This document shows positions 45,135 through 54,378 of a stretch of 64,000 bases of DNA, piece after piece; positions within the stretch are counted from its first letter, which is position 1; every line of letters starts with the position of its first letter. The stretch is from assembly GCA_022824965.1 (NCBI GenBank), contig JAJDYY010000006.1, positions 369,393 to 433,392 of the forward strand, read 5' to 3'. Below the pieces are notes generated by a model. That model worked only from the letters and a program-made list of their open reading frames with translations. It had not been told where the DNA came from and made no database searches. The translations under genes were made by a program, and so were the position numbers. This DNA comes from Gammaproteobacteria bacterium (GTDB lineage: Bacteria > Pseudomonadota > Gammaproteobacteria > UBA4575).

Positions 45135-45458
45135 AACGGGATACAACCTGTACGGGAGTTCAGTCGGGGCACGGAGTGTACCCGGTTCGAACCGATTAAT
45201 CACGGAGCCATGGTCCCTTTATCCCTGAAATAATCCTCGCCCCCGGCGTGCAAATCCAGGGGGATCGGGGCCGACACGCCGGCGAGTCGTATCCGGTGCA
45301 GCATGGCGTGCAGCGCAGGGCTGTCCTGACCTTGCCGATGCTCAGCGGGGTGCGCACAATGAATCCTGGAAATGGTGGCCGGTAGCGGGCAACGCTTTGG
45401 TACGGCACCATGCAAAAATGAAGGTTCACGTACAGGCCCGGACTCACAAACCGAACGG
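45135..45458. other. 324-bp intergenic region
   Basis: I see no gene, RNA or clear promoter in it. The plus frame of the following gene is open back to an ATG at 45372, so part of this stretch could be coding if that start is used. Confidence 0.4.
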
Positions 45459-47078
45459 ATGGATAGACCCGCCTCAAATGCCTTGACCTGGTTCTGCGTT
45501 CGCCACCATGGTGCCGCGCGCGCCAGCGGCTGGCTGCAAGGTGTCGCTTTGAAGGACTTGCGAAAGAATGTCCATGCCCGGCCCGGGGATACGGTGGAAG
45601 CAAGCGTTGCAGGCGAGTTTTCCCGGGTGGACACGGCACAGTTCGCACGTGTGTTCAGTAACTGCATGCGCGGTGTCATCGGCATGGAAGCCAGCTACCG
45701 TGGCGAGGTCGTTCGCTTTGCACCGACACGGATGATCGCCTCCAACTTCAGCTTCAAGCGTGCTCTGGACAGCTTTCTCGAAGACCGCGGGATCAGCTTC
45801 GACGAGTTTTCCGTGGATGGCCGGCTGCGATCCTTTACCGCCAGGCAGTTTTTGCTCCCGGATCCAAAAAAGGAAAGGCCGGTCTCCCTGTTCCGGGGTT
45901 CGACCCCGGTCGAACCCATGCCGGACCGCGTGCCTGAACGTGCACAGGCGCTCGCCGACGGCATCGGCAAGTGGCTGATGCAAAACCTGTCGGCCGACGG
46001 CTCTTTGCCCTACAAGTACTGGCCGAGCCAGGGCAAGAACTCGCCCGCGGACAATGCCATTCGCCGTTTTCTGGGCACGCTGTCTTTGGCTCGCCTTGCG
46101 ACGCTGCGGGGAGACCCGGCGATGGGCGAGGGTGCACAGCGCAACCTGCGTTTTAACCTGAACCGTTATTTCAAGGATCTTGGTGATGGACGGGGAGCCA
46201 TCGTTGAGGAGTCCGGCGCCAAGCTCGGCGCAGCAGCACTCGCCGGGCTGGCAATCCTGGAGTGTCCGGACCGGGAGGAGTTTTCCCGGGAACTCGCCAT
46301 GCTCGCCGCAGGCATAGAATCCCTTGTCGATGACCGTCTCGGCTTTCGCACATTCTTTTTCCCCGCAGAGCGCGACGGTGAAAACTGGAACTTCTACTCC
46401 GGCGAGGCACTGCTGTTCTGGGCCGAGGCCCTGCGCCGCGGCATGAGCTTCGCCCCGCCGGTCGAGCGGTGCGCAACGGTGTCCGAGCGCTGTCGCAGAA
46501 TCCACCGTAAGAAACGCAACCCGGCGTTCGTTCCCTGGCATACACAGGCATGCACCTCGCTGTTCGCCCACACGGGCCGACGGGAATTTGCAAGGTTCGC
46601 ACTCGACATCAGCGACTGGCTGCTGCCCATGCAACAGTGGGATATCGCGCCGGCGGACCTGGCTGGGCGATTCTACAACCCGAACCGCCCGGATTTCGGG
46701 CCGCCGCATGCGGCCTCCACCGGCGCCTACATGGAGGGTCTCGCCGATGCGGCTGCACTGGCGCGGGCCCTGGGAGACGGTGTTCGCCTCGAGGCCTATG
46801 AGCTGGCACTGCACCGAGGACTACGCTCGCTGCGACAGTTGCAATTTCGCAGCCTGCATGACACCTACTACATCTCCAGGAAAAAGCGGGTCGAGGGAGC
46901 ACTGCGCACGGAAGTGTACGACAATGCGGTCCGCGTGGACTCCGCGGCCCACGCCCTGCTGGCGGCCATCAAGATCCTGCAGCCCCTGGAGCTGCACTCG
47001 CCTCAGTCCGGGATCGGGGGTATCGGTGGAGCCTTGCGCAGCACCGTGTCCTTCCTGAGGTCCGCCAAACGCTCATGA
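45459..47078 (+). CDS. Large hypothetical protein, possible alpha/alpha-barrel
   Basis: 539 residues from the ATG at 45459; another in-frame ATG at 45372 would add 29. I cannot name a family with confidence. The N-terminal 150 residues contain APTRMIASNFSFKRALDSF and GRLRSFTARQFLLP. The remaining 390 residues are made of helical hairpins with conserved Trp/Tyr/Gly turns (SLPYKYWPSQG, then WNFYSGEALLFWAEALRR, then WHTQACTSLF, FYNPNRPDF), like an (alpha/alpha) toroid of epimerase or glycosidase type. No signal peptide. It is convergent with the aspartyl-hydroxylase-like gene, and the two may be functionally related. Confidence 0.75.
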   Translation: MDRPASNALTWFCVRHHGAARASGWLQGVALKDLRKNVHARPGDTVEASVAGEFSRVDTAQFARVFSNCMRGVIGMEASYRGEVVRFAPTRMIASNFSFKRALDSFLEDRGISFDEFSVDGRLRSFTARQFLLPDPKKERPVSLFRGSTPVEPMPDRVPERAQALADGIGKWLMQNLSADGSLPYKYWPSQGKNSPADNAIRRFLGTLSLARLATLRGDPAMGEGAQRNLRFNLNRYFKDLGDGRGAIVEESGAKLGAAALAGLAILECPDREEFSRELAMLAAGIESLVDDRLGFRTFFFPAERDGENWNFYSGEALLFWAEALRRGMSFAPPVERCATVSERCRRIHRKKRNPAFVPWHTQACTSLFAHTGRREFARFALDISDWLLPMQQWDIAPADLAGRFYNPNRPDFGPPHAASTGAYMEGLADAAALARALGDGVRLEAYELALHRGLRSLRQLQFRSLHDTYYISRKKRVEGALRTEVYDNAVRVDSAAHALLAAIKILQPLELHSPQSGIGGIGGALRSTVSFLRSAKRS

Positions 47079-47120
47079 GCTGCGGGGCAACGCCGCGGGC
47101 CCGGCGTCTCGCCCGGGACT

Positions 47121-47753
47121 TCAAAACCGCAGGATAAAAGGCTTCTCGGGCCGGGCGACTTCGGGCAAATACGTATAGAACCCGCGCCCCTGGTCGGGAA
47201 GCACATCGAAGATCAGGTGCACACGCACTTCCTCGGACGGGTTTTTTGCCCAGTGTCGCTGCTTGTTGTCGAACACCCAGAGCTCTCCCGGATGCATGCG
47301 CACGGTCTCATTCCCGGCGCCCAGCAGGCTGCCGTCGGTGCTTTTCAGCACCAGGTGCAGGCGATCCCGGATCCGGTAGTAGGCACCGCTGTCGACATGT
47401 GCGAAGACCTCGCATCCGGGCAGCAGGGCGACCAGCGTCGCACGACCGAGTTCACCCCCCAGGCTTTTGGCTACGCTCTCGCAGAACACCTGCGCACAGG
47501 GAAACTTCTCGGCTTCGGGCATGATGCGGATCTCGTGGACGTCATTGGCGTTCTTGGCACCCGGGGGCAGGGGCTTCTTGGCTGCCCGCAAAAAGATGTT
47601 CCGGGTATTACGCTGACAGCGGACCTTTCGTTGACGGCTCGTATCCGCCAGCCACAGTTCCGGCGATGCATCCAGTTCCTCGAGCAGCGGTTCGATATGG
47701 ATGTGCTCGGCGATTTTGGTGAAGTGCTGCAGGGAAGTTTCCTTTTCTGAGAT
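47121..47753 (-). CDS. Aspartyl/asparaginyl beta-hydroxylase-like protein, start unclear
   Basis: 2-oxoglutarate/Fe(II) hydroxylase domain with FAHVDSGAYYRIRDRLHLVL (HxD and sugar-binding-like turn), WVFDNKQRHWAKN with the distal His, and RVHLIFD. The first canonical start is TTG 47591, giving 156 residues. However, the same frame upstream to a TAA just before 47753 encodes a natural-looking N-terminus (LQHFTKIAEHIHIEPLLEEL). It has no ATG, GTG or TTG, so the gene may start at ATC 47753 or be 5'-altered. Probably modifies Asp/Asn in a peptide or polymer; target unknown. Confidence 0.78.
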   Translation of the reverse strand: MSEKETSLQHFTKIAEHIHIEPLLEELDASPELWLADTSRQRKVRCQRNTRNIFLRAAKKPLPPGAKNANDVHEIRIMPEAEKFPCAQVFCESVAKSLGGELGRATLVALLPGCEVFAHVDSGAYYRIRDRLHLVLKSTDGSLLGAGNETVRMHPGELWVFDNKQRHWAKNPSEEVRVHLIFDVLPDQGRGFYTYLPEVARPEKPFILRF

Positions 47754-48167
47754 TTACACGAACGATGCTAAGGCGTTTGACAGCCGCGGATACAGCCGAG
47801 GTTTGCTATAAGGCCGCCCGCATATAACAAATGTTGAATGCTGTACGAGACACGGAAAAGCCATGACGTGCAGGCCCTGTCGACCGCCATTCCCCTTCCA
47901 GCCTCCCGCATGCCCGTCCTGCATCGGACTCACCTGAACGAATACCGCGCATCCTCACAAAGTCCGGGCGTTCACGGGCAGTCTTGCCCATACAAATGTC
48001 ATATGTCCTCGCATTCCCTACAAACCACGGATTGTCCAGCAGTACATGGGGGCTGCAAGATTATCGATACAAACACGATACACATTGATTTGGGAAACAC
48101 GCGTACGAATGAGCATCGAGATCCTAAATGAAAGACTCGCTCATGCCTCACACGGTTGGAGGTGGCC
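47754..48167. other. 414-bp intergenic region
   Basis: A plus frame at 47838-48131 has no ribosome site or domain and is Cys/His/Ser-rich in a random way, so I do not call it. GGAGG at 48159-48163 is the ribosome site of the following lipoprotein gene. Nothing else recognised. Confidence 0.4.
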
Positions 48168-49064
48168 ATGAACATTCGAAACATACTTTTACTCATCCTC
48201 AGTTCTTTCGCATTCCTCGCTACCGGGTGTGGTGGCGGCGGCGGTGGCGGTAGCGATATGGCCGCGATGCCACCCTCATCAACATCACCCGGTAGCGGAG
48301 ACGGAGACGGGGACGGAGACGGAGATGGTGACGGAGACGGAGATGGTGACGGGGATGGAGACGGAGATGGTGACGGAGACGGAGATGGTGACGGGGATGG
48401 TGACGGGGATGGTGACGGAGACGGAGACGGAGACGGAGACGGAGACGGAGACGGTGACGGTGACGGTGACGGTGACGGGGATGGTGACGGGGATGGTGAC
48501 GGGGATGGTGACACCAACTCCGCCGGATCCCCCAGCAACATCATGTCACTGGTCGGAGACTCTGGGCCTAGACTCAGTGAGCAAGGAAACCACGTGGAGA
48601 CGGGCACCAACCACTCCTTCAATAACTGGGGATTTTGGGCCCGCGAAGGAAACCAGACCCTGTTCAAAGTCGGCATCAATGATGACAGTGGCGGCATCAC
48701 CCCCTACTCGCTGGATGTTGAAGGCACGCCTTCGGGTACAAGCCCTGTAAACGGTTCGGCAATATGGTCGGGTGGACTTCGTGCGTATGAAACGGATGCC
48801 GACAGCCTGGGTGAACCCGTCAGCGGCCAGGCCCGCCTCGAGGTCGACTTTGGTTCCGCGACACTCGACATTGAGTTCACGAACCTGACTGAAGGTCACG
48901 GTGACATGGAGTGGAGTGGGGTCAGCCTGGACAATGGCACGTTCCAGCATACCGGCGGGGCAAGCTCCATTGACGGTGCGTTCTACGGTGACGATCATGA
49001 AGGGGCAGCAGGCAAATTCGAGCGTAACCAGCTCAGAGGCGTGTTCGGTACGATTCGGGAATAG
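48168..49064 (+). CDS. Lipoprotein with Gly-Asp repeat and TbpB-like barrel domain
   Basis: 298 residues from ATG 48168, with GGAGG 5 nt upstream. Lipoprotein signal ending in the lipobox FLATGC, then a poly-Gly run. Residues about 44-115 are 36 Gly-Asp dipeptides encoded by hexamers. The C-terminal 180 residues resemble the beta-barrel of transferrin-binding-protein-like lipoproteins: ARLEVDFGSATLDIEF, then IDGAFYGDDHEGAAGKFE and GVFGTIRE at the end. Same architecture and ending as the lipoprotein at 62781. The Asp-rich spacer could bind divalent cations. Surface exposed or periplasmic; ligand unknown. Confidence 0.85.
   Translation: MNIRNILLLILSSFAFLATGCGGGGGGGSDMAAMPPSSTSPGSGDGDGDGDGDGDGDGDGDGDGDGDGDGDGDGDGDGDGDGDGDGDGDGDGDGDGDGDGDGDGDGDGDGDGDGDTNSAGSPSNIMSLVGDSGPRLSEQGNHVETGTNHSFNNWGFWAREGNQTLFKVGINDDSGGITPYSLDVEGTPSGTSPVNGSAIWSGGLRAYETDADSLGEPVSGQARLEVDFGSATLDIEFTNLTEGHGDMEWSGVSLDNGTFQHTGGASSIDGAFYGDDHEGAAGKFERNQLRGVFGTIRE
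48297..48512 (+). repeat. 36-unit hexanucleotide tandem repeat (GGNGAY)
   Basis: 216 bp made of GGA/GGT/GGG plus GAC/GAT in exact 6-bp steps, all encoding Gly-Asp. Third-position variants repeat in larger blocks (for example GGAGATGGTGAC and GGGGATGGTGAC), which shows growth by duplication. The frame never changes, so length but not expression can vary. Confidence 0.95.
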
Positions 49065-49193
49065 TCTCCATGCCCGGTACCTGGACGGGAGATGGCGTGG
49101 ACCGGGCAGGTATCTGAGACCGGTACTCCCGGTCACAGGCCTTCGGTGTCAACAGGCGTTACGCACTACTGCTTCGCGTTCGCACCTGAAGCC

Positions 49194-49736
49194 TCAATGC
49201 AGCCCGGCCCCCGGCTTGGCCGGCTTATCGGGAGTCGAGAACTCTTCGGGAATGGACAGCAGCAACGGCTGGAATACCTCGGCGACGAACTCGGCACGTC
49301 CCTTGACACCGGCTTTCGAATAAATGGAAGTGGCCTGAAACCGGGTAGTGGTTTCCTTGACCCCGCGCAACAGGGCGATCTCGGAGAAACTGTACCCTTT
49401 GATAATCAGCCACGAGATCTGATTCTCAGAGTGGGTCATCTGCCACTCATCCAGCTGGGCATTGATGCTGTCTGCAAGTGCACCGGACAACGCCTGAGTC
49501 CGTTTCTTTTCGATTTCGAGCAGCGCTCGCAAATGAATCAGGTCGCGAGCACTGAAGATCAGCGCCATCGACACGCCAACAAAGACGATCAGCTCGATTA
49601 TGAAGTGAGCGGTCAGGTATTCATGCTCAAGAAATGCATCCACGATGAGGTCATACCCAAAAAACAGGATGGCGCCGGTGATGGCCACCATTGCATAAAT
49701 GCGCCGCCGTATGAATTTTTTGGGTATCGCAGTCAT
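49194..49736 (-). CDS. Membrane-anchored LuxR-type regulator
   Basis: 180 residues. Two N-terminal hydrophobic segments (IYAMVAITGAILFFGYDLIV and AHFIIELIVFVGVSMALIF), a coiled-coil-like stretch (LRALLEIEKKRTQALS), then a GerE/LuxR helix-turn-helix. The HTH is MTHSENQISWLIIKGYSFSEIA followed by TRFQATSIYSKAGVKGRAEFVA (given in parts). No response-regulator receiver domain. It probably binds DNA from the membrane; target genes not evident. The 129-bp gap to the Gly-Asp lipoprotein gene is between convergent ends. Confidence 0.85.
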   Translation of the reverse strand: MTAIPKKFIRRRIYAMVAITGAILFFGYDLIVDAFLEHEYLTAHFIIELIVFVGVSMALIFSARDLIHLRALLEIEKKRTQALSGALADSINAQLDEWQMTHSENQISWLIIKGYSFSEIALLRGVKETTTRFQATSIYSKAGVKGRAEFVAEVFQPLLLSIPEEFSTPDKPAKPGAGLH

Positions 49737-49942
49737 TCCAATTCAGAGCCTCTTGCAATTCAGATAAGGTGTCAAGCCCCGGGCCACGTACCTGCACAAG
49801 GGGAGCAGGTGGCAGGTTTCCGTTGTCCAGTATTTGCGCAATTTTCGTATCGACCATGGCAGAAACCACATATCCGACATGCCAGGCCGACCTCTCTGGT
49901 ATAAATGCAAGGGACAGGATGCAATAAACAGGATCAACATCC

Positions 49943-50251
49943 ATGCTTGAACTCAAACCGAACTGTGAAGTGTGCGACAGGGACCTGCCGCCTGCCTCGA
50001 TGGATGCACGCATCTGCTCCTATGAATGTACTTACTGCAGGGACTGTGCAGATCATGTGCTCCACAACGTGTGTCCCAACTGCGGCGGCGGGCTGGTGCC
50101 ACGCCCCATCCGGCCCGCAACAGCACGAAGACACGGGGTTGGCCTGGCACACCAGCCTGCCTCCACGCACCGCGTGCACACCAAATACAGTGCCGAGGAG
50201 ATCCGGGACTTCACCAGTCCGATCCGGGATATCCGCCCCGAGGACCGCTAG
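49943..50251 (+). CDS. DUF1272-type zinc-binding protein
   Basis: 102 residues. N-terminal MLELKPNCEVCDRDLPP, then ICSYECTYCRDCA and NVCPNCGGGLV: eight Cys in CxxC pairs, a treble-clef or zinc-ribbon pattern typical of the DUF1272 family. The C-terminal part is Arg/His/Pro-rich. Function unknown; probably a small metal- or nucleic-acid-binding protein. Confidence 0.88.
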   Translation: MLELKPNCEVCDRDLPPASMDARICSYECTYCRDCADHVLHNVCPNCGGGLVPRPIRPATARRHGVGLAHQPASTHRVHTKYSAEEIRDFTSPIRDIRPEDR

Positions 50252-50295
50252 GCGCCTGATCCGGGGCCGATTGCGGGGCTGCACTCCTTGCAGTA

Positions 50296-50330
50296 TGTAC
50301 CAATTAGTATATACTGTACCAATTAGTATA
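50296..50330 (+). promoter_or_regulatory. Doubled operator over promoter of the NTF2-like/TetR operon
   Basis: TGTACCAATTAGTATA occurs at 50296-50311 and again at 50315-50330, with 3 bp between (19-bp spacing, about two helix turns). A TATACT at 50310-50315 lies inside, so binding would block RNA polymerase. The TetR gene of the same operon is the likely ligand-sensing repressor. Confidence 0.7.
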
Positions 50331-50347
50331 CTTCAAGGAGAGTAATA

Positions 50348-50818
50348 ATGTCAGAAGAACGCCCACCCTTTCCTCCCTTTACCTATGAAGAGGCCGTACA
50401 GAAGGTGCGCGCGGCCGAAAACGCCTGGAACCTCCGGGACCCGGTGAAGATCTCGATGGCCTATTCCGAGGACAGCCGCTGGCGCAACCGCGCCGAGTTT
50501 TTCCAGGGCCGCGAGGCGATCGTCGAGTTCCTGACGCGCAAGTGGGCGCGTGAACTCGACTACCATCTGATCAAGGAAATCTGGACCCACCAGGACAACC
50601 GCATCGCGGTCCGTTTCCAGTACGAGTACCGCGATGACTCCGACAACTGGTTTCGGGCCCACGGCAATGAAAACTGGGAATTCAATGAAAAGGGCCTGAT
50701 GCAGCGGCGCGAAGCCAGCATCAACGATGTTCCGATCCAGAAGTCGGACCGCAAGTTCCTCTGGGGCGAGGGACCCCGCCCGGACGACTATCCCGGACTG
50801 ACCGAACTCGGGCTGTAG
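50348..50818 (+). CDS. NTF2-like protein (DUF1348)
   Basis: 156 residues, with AAGGAG upstream. Nuclear-transport-factor-2-like fold of the DUF1348 group: [45 protein letters not shown], then VRFQYEY and [18 protein letters not shown]. Family proteins are small and cytosolic with unproven enzymatic role. First gene of a TetR-controlled operon; its product probably handles the inducer class. Confidence 0.9.
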   Translation: MSEERPPFPPFTYEEAVQKVRAAENAWNLRDPVKISMAYSEDSRWRNRAEFFQGREAIVEFLTRKWARELDYHLIKEIWTHQDNRIAVRFQYEYRDDSDNWFRAHGNENWEFNEKGLMQRREASINDVPIQKSDRKFLWGEGPRPDDYPGLTELGL

Positions 50819-50822
50819 GCAC

Positions 50823-51386
50823 ATGCCGCGCGAAGTCGCTGAGCGAGGCGACGCCATCGCCGCGGTGGCCGAGGTATTCCGCGAGCACGGCTATGCCGGC
50901 AGCTCACTGGCGACCATCACGCAGCAGACGGGCCTCGGCAAGGGCAGCCTGTACCATTTTTTCCCGAACGGCAAGCAGGAGATGGCCGAGGCCGTGCTGG
51001 AGGATGTCAGCCACTGGTTCGAGGAAAACGTGTTCGCGGCCCTGCGCGATGCCGGGGCGCCGGCCCGCGGCATCGAGCGCATGTTCGAGGCCGTGGAGGC
51101 GTATTTTCACTCCGGCGAGCGCATCTGCCTGCTCGGGGCCTTTGCCCTGGGGGATGGGCAGGAGGCGTTCGAAGGGGTGATTCACCGGTACTTCAGCACC
51201 TGGACCGAGGCCCTGTCCGGCGCCTTGCTGCGCACCGGCTTCACGCCAACGAAGGCAGAAGAGACGGCCGAGGAAGTGGTGGTCGGCATCCAGGGCGCAC
51301 TGGTGCTGGCCCGTTCCCGCCAGGACCCGCAGGTGTTCACCCGCACCCTGGCACGCCTGAAAAGGCGCATCCCGACCATCCAGTGA
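50823..51386 (+). CDS. TetR/AcrR-family transcriptional regulator
   Basis: 187 residues, starting 4 nt after the NTF2-like gene. N-terminal HTH: AEVFREHGYAGSSLATITQQTGLGKGSLYHFFPNGKQEM (given in parts by position 14-55), a textbook TetR pattern. The C-terminal ligand domain is helical, with Cys and Gly around GERICLLGAFAL. Most likely binds the doubled operator at 50296-50330 and represses its own operon. Confidence 0.92.
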   Translation: MPREVAERGDAIAAVAEVFREHGYAGSSLATITQQTGLGKGSLYHFFPNGKQEMAEAVLEDVSHWFEENVFAALRDAGAPARGIERMFEAVEAYFHSGERICLLGAFALGDGQEAFEGVIHRYFSTWTEALSGALLRTGFTPTKAEETAEEVVVGIQGALVLARSRQDPQVFTRTLARLKRRIPTIQ

Positions 51387-51480
51387 GCCGCCGGGCGGGA
51401 CCGGTGCCCGAACCGGGCGAGTGCTTCGACCCGTGGCCACGCAACCCCTATAATGGGCGCCATCCTTGGGCAGATACAGC

Positions 51481-52935
51481 ATGATTCTCGACGATTCTTC
51501 ATTACTGCGCACACAAGGCTATATCGACGGCGCCTGGGTGGATGCCGAAAACGGCGCAACCCTCGAGGTTTGCAACCCGGTGGACGACACCCTGCTCGGA
51601 ACGGTGCCGCACATGGGGCGAGAAGAGACCCGCCAGGCCATTGATGCGGCCCATGCGGCACTGCCTGGCTGGCGTGCACTGACTGCCAAGGCGCGGGCTG
51701 CACTTCTGCGGGACTGGTTCGAGCGGATCCGGGCACGCCTTGAGGACCTGTCCGTACTCATCACCACCGAGCAGGGCAAACCGCTGGCCGAGTCACGCGC
51801 CGAAATCGCCTATGGGGCCGCCTACATCGAGTGGTTCGCCGAGGAAGCCAAGCGCATCTACGGCGAGACCATCGCCGCCGACCGGGCTGACCAGCGCATC
51901 GTCGTGATCCGCGAACCGGTCGGCGTGGTGGCCGCGATCACGCCCTGGAACTTTCCGAATGCCATGCTCGCGCGCAAGCTCGCCGCAGCACTCGCCGCCG
52001 GCTGCACGGTGGTGGCCAAGCCCTCGAGCCGCACCCCCTACTCCGCACTCGCCCTGGCAAGATTGGCCGAGGAGGCCGGCCTGCCCAAAGGGGCGCTGAA
52101 CATCGTCACCGGGCCCGGGCAGGAGATCGGCGCCGAGCTCGCCACCCAGCCCCGTGTTCGAAAACTCAGTTTCACCGGTTCCACGCGCACGGGCAAGCTG
52201 CTGATGGAACAGGGTGCAGGCACTGTCAAGAAGCTGGCGCTGGAGCTCGGTGGCAATGCCCCGTTCATCGTTTTCGACGATGCCGACCTGGATCTGGCAG
52301 TGGCCGGAGCCATGCAGTCGAAGTTTCGAAATGCCGGCCAGACCTGCGTGTGTGCGAACCGCATCTTCGTGCAGGACGGCATCCACGATGCGTTCGTCGA
52401 CAAGCTTACCGGAGCTGTACAGGCCCTCAAGGTGGGCCCCGGGCTCAAGGCGGATACCGACATCGGTCCGCTGATCAGCCAGGCGGCGATCGAGAAGGTC
52501 GAGCGCCACATCGACGATGCACTGGCCAAGGGGGCGCAGTTGCGCTGTGGCGGGGCACGCCATGAAAAAGGCGGGAATTTCTTTCAGCCGACGGTGCTCA
52601 CCGGGGTGCGCCCCGAGATGGTGGTGAGTTCGGAGGAGACCTTCGGGCCGCTGGCCCCGATCTACCGTTTCAGCACGGACGAGGAGGTGATCCGCCTGGC
52701 CAATGACACCGAGTCCGGGCTCGCGTCCTATTTCTATACCCGGGACTCCAGGCGCGTCTGGACACTCGCCGAGGCACTGGAGTACGGCATGGTCGGCATC
52801 AATACCGGGTTCATCTCCACCGAGGTTGCCCCCTTTGGCGGCGTCAAGGAGTCCGGCACGGGCCGCGAAGGCTCCCGGCACGGCATCGAGGAATACCTTG
52901 AGCTCAAGTACCTGAACATCGGGGATATCACCTGA
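51481..52935 (+). CDS. gabD: NAD(P)-dependent aldehyde dehydrogenase, succinate-semialdehyde type
   Basis: 484 residues from ATG 51481. Aldehyde dehydrogenase with the NAD motif FTGSTRTGKLL, catalytic Glu in LELGGNAPFIVF and Cys in NAGQTCVCANRI near residue 288. The close GabD match of the flanks (TPWNFPNAMLARKLAAAL and GGVKESGTGREGS) suggests succinate-semialdehyde or glutarate-semialdehyde oxidation. The start codon follows a weak purine stretch. No GABA transaminase nearby. Confidence 0.92.
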   Translation: MILDDSSLLRTQGYIDGAWVDAENGATLEVCNPVDDTLLGTVPHMGREETRQAIDAAHAALPGWRALTAKARAALLRDWFERIRARLEDLSVLITTEQGKPLAESRAEIAYGAAYIEWFAEEAKRIYGETIAADRADQRIVVIREPVGVVAAITPWNFPNAMLARKLAAALAAGCTVVAKPSSRTPYSALALARLAEEAGLPKGALNIVTGPGQEIGAELATQPRVRKLSFTGSTRTGKLLMEQGAGTVKKLALELGGNAPFIVFDDADLDLAVAGAMQSKFRNAGQTCVCANRIFVQDGIHDAFVDKLTGAVQALKVGPGLKADTDIGPLISQAAIEKVERHIDDALAKGAQLRCGGARHEKGGNFFQPTVLTGVRPEMVVSSEETFGPLAPIYRFSTDEEVIRLANDTESGLASYFYTRDSRRVWTLAEALEYGMVGINTGFISTEVAPFGGVKESGTGREGSRHGIEEYLELKYLNIGDIT

Positions 52936-53469
52936 ACATGATGCGGGGTCCTCCCGCAAAGGAAATGTCGTGGCCTGCCCCGAAGCCCGGTCATTTATGG
53001 CAGGGGATGAGGCGGGAATGACGAGAAAAAACCTTGGGAGATACAGATTTCACTGAATCATTTCTCCCCGCCATTCCCATAATCTACCAGTACCCAGAAC
53101 CCCGCCACCCGGTATGGCTGGATTTCGCTGTACCAGCCTGGCGCTCCCTGACCCACACCTGCAGACCATCCGAAGAGCAGTATGGGCAGCAGTCGGTACT
53201 GTGTTCTTAAGAATGCTCTCCCCGTACAGTCCAGTCAGCAATGGAAAGCATAGCGGCAAATGTGGCAACTCAAGTACATCACCTGTACTACTTCATCAGG
53301 GGTATTCATCAAGACGAGATTGACTGGAGATAGGGCAAGCTACGCTACGGTGAGACTGCCCTACCGGAAGTTATTCCACCGCGGGCGGGCACCCCATGCT
53401 GCCCGAGGGCCAAGGAGGGCTCTTTACATACCTACGGTTGAGGAGTACGGATATGTGGTTGTCCGGCGT
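52936..53469. other. 534-bp intergenic region
   Basis: No gene supported on either strand; short frames lack ribosome sites and domains. Lies between the dehydrogenase 3' end and the convergent outer-membrane protein gene. The only structure noticed is scattered short palindromes; probably decayed sequence. Confidence 0.4.
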
Positions 53470-54378
53470 TTAGAAATGATGCCTGAAGCCGAGCGAGATG
53501 GCCCAGTAGCTTTGCCCGCGCGTCGCGATCCCGTAATGCACCGGGGCCCCTCCCGGGGCTACCGTCGAGGCATGACCGCGCAGGCTGGCCCAGGGATGCC
53601 CGTCATCGCGAAAATCCCCCAGCGTACTTGCGTAGCGCAGCTTGGCACTCATCACCCGGTGCGCGCCCAGATCGTAATCCACTCCGGCCATCAGCTGGTA
53701 ACCCCACAACCAGTCCGACAGGGTCTTGTCCGCGATCGAGGACTGGTTGGCAGCCGCCGGATGCCGGGGCGGGTCCAGGGCACTCAGGGCAGCCTCGTCA
53801 CGGCGGGTGGAGATGGCCGAGTACTCGATCTCAATGCGCGAGAGCCCGAGGCCCGCCCCTATAAAGGGTGTGCCTCCCAGGAACACCGGTTGTGCAAAGT
53901 CGTAGTAGAGATTCGCGTACAGGCTGTCCGCACGCAGCCGGTCAATCTCCTCGTCGCGCACGGAGAACTCCTTTTGCTTGGGATCGCCCGGCACGAACAG
54001 GCTGACACTCTCACCGTCGTGTCGGCGATGCTGGTACTCGGCCTCGATCCTAAACGGCCCAAGGCCCGCGTAGCCGACCTGGATGCCTGCCAGCCAGCCG
54101 GTGTCGAGATCGAATTTGCTGGTACTCGCGGGCAGCACGCGGGGCTGGCACTGATCTGCCGGCAAGGGCAGTTGCAACCCGCCGAGGTTCACCGGCGGCA
54201 GCCACTGGTCGCAGTTGGTCGGAATGCCGACGTTGGTACGCGTGGACTTGATCGATCGCGACTCGACTGCACCGAGTTCAATGCCCGCATAAAATCCGTG
54301 GCGGGTGTCCTGTGCAGTAGCCGTCAGTGCTGTCGCAAACAGCACCGCAGTCATAAAAGCTGAAAAAATATAGTGCAT
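53470..54378 (-). CDS. Outer-membrane beta-barrel protein
   Basis: 302 residues. Signal peptide (MHYIFSAFMTAVLFATALTATAQ), then repeated strands such as GFYAGIELGAVESR, GWLAGIQVGYAGLGPFRIEAEYQHRRHD, and the C-terminal aromatic SYWAISLGFRHHF ending in Phe, typical for OmpA/Opa-like barrels. Two Cys in an early loop. Downstream of the ICE genes by 86 bp on the same strand; whether it belongs to the element is unclear. Confidence 0.85.
   Translation of the reverse strand: MHYIFSAFMTAVLFATALTATAQDTRHGFYAGIELGAVESRSIKSTRTNVGIPTNCDQWLPPVNLGGLQLPLPADQCQPRVLPASTSKFDLDTGWLAGIQVGYAGLGPFRIEAEYQHRRHDGESVSLFVPGDPKQKEFSVRDEEIDRLRADSLYANLYYDFAQPVFLGGTPFIGAGLGLSRIEIEYSAISTRRDEAALSALDPPRHPAAANQSSIADKTLSDWLWGYQLMAGVDYDLGAHRVMSAKLRYASTLGDFRDDGHPWASLRGHASTVAPGGAPVHYGIATRGQSYWAISLGFRHHF

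Noticed and set aside
47838..48131. 97-codon gene before the Gly-Asp lipoprotein
   Set aside because: No ribosome site, no domain or hydrophobic pattern, and random-looking composition.
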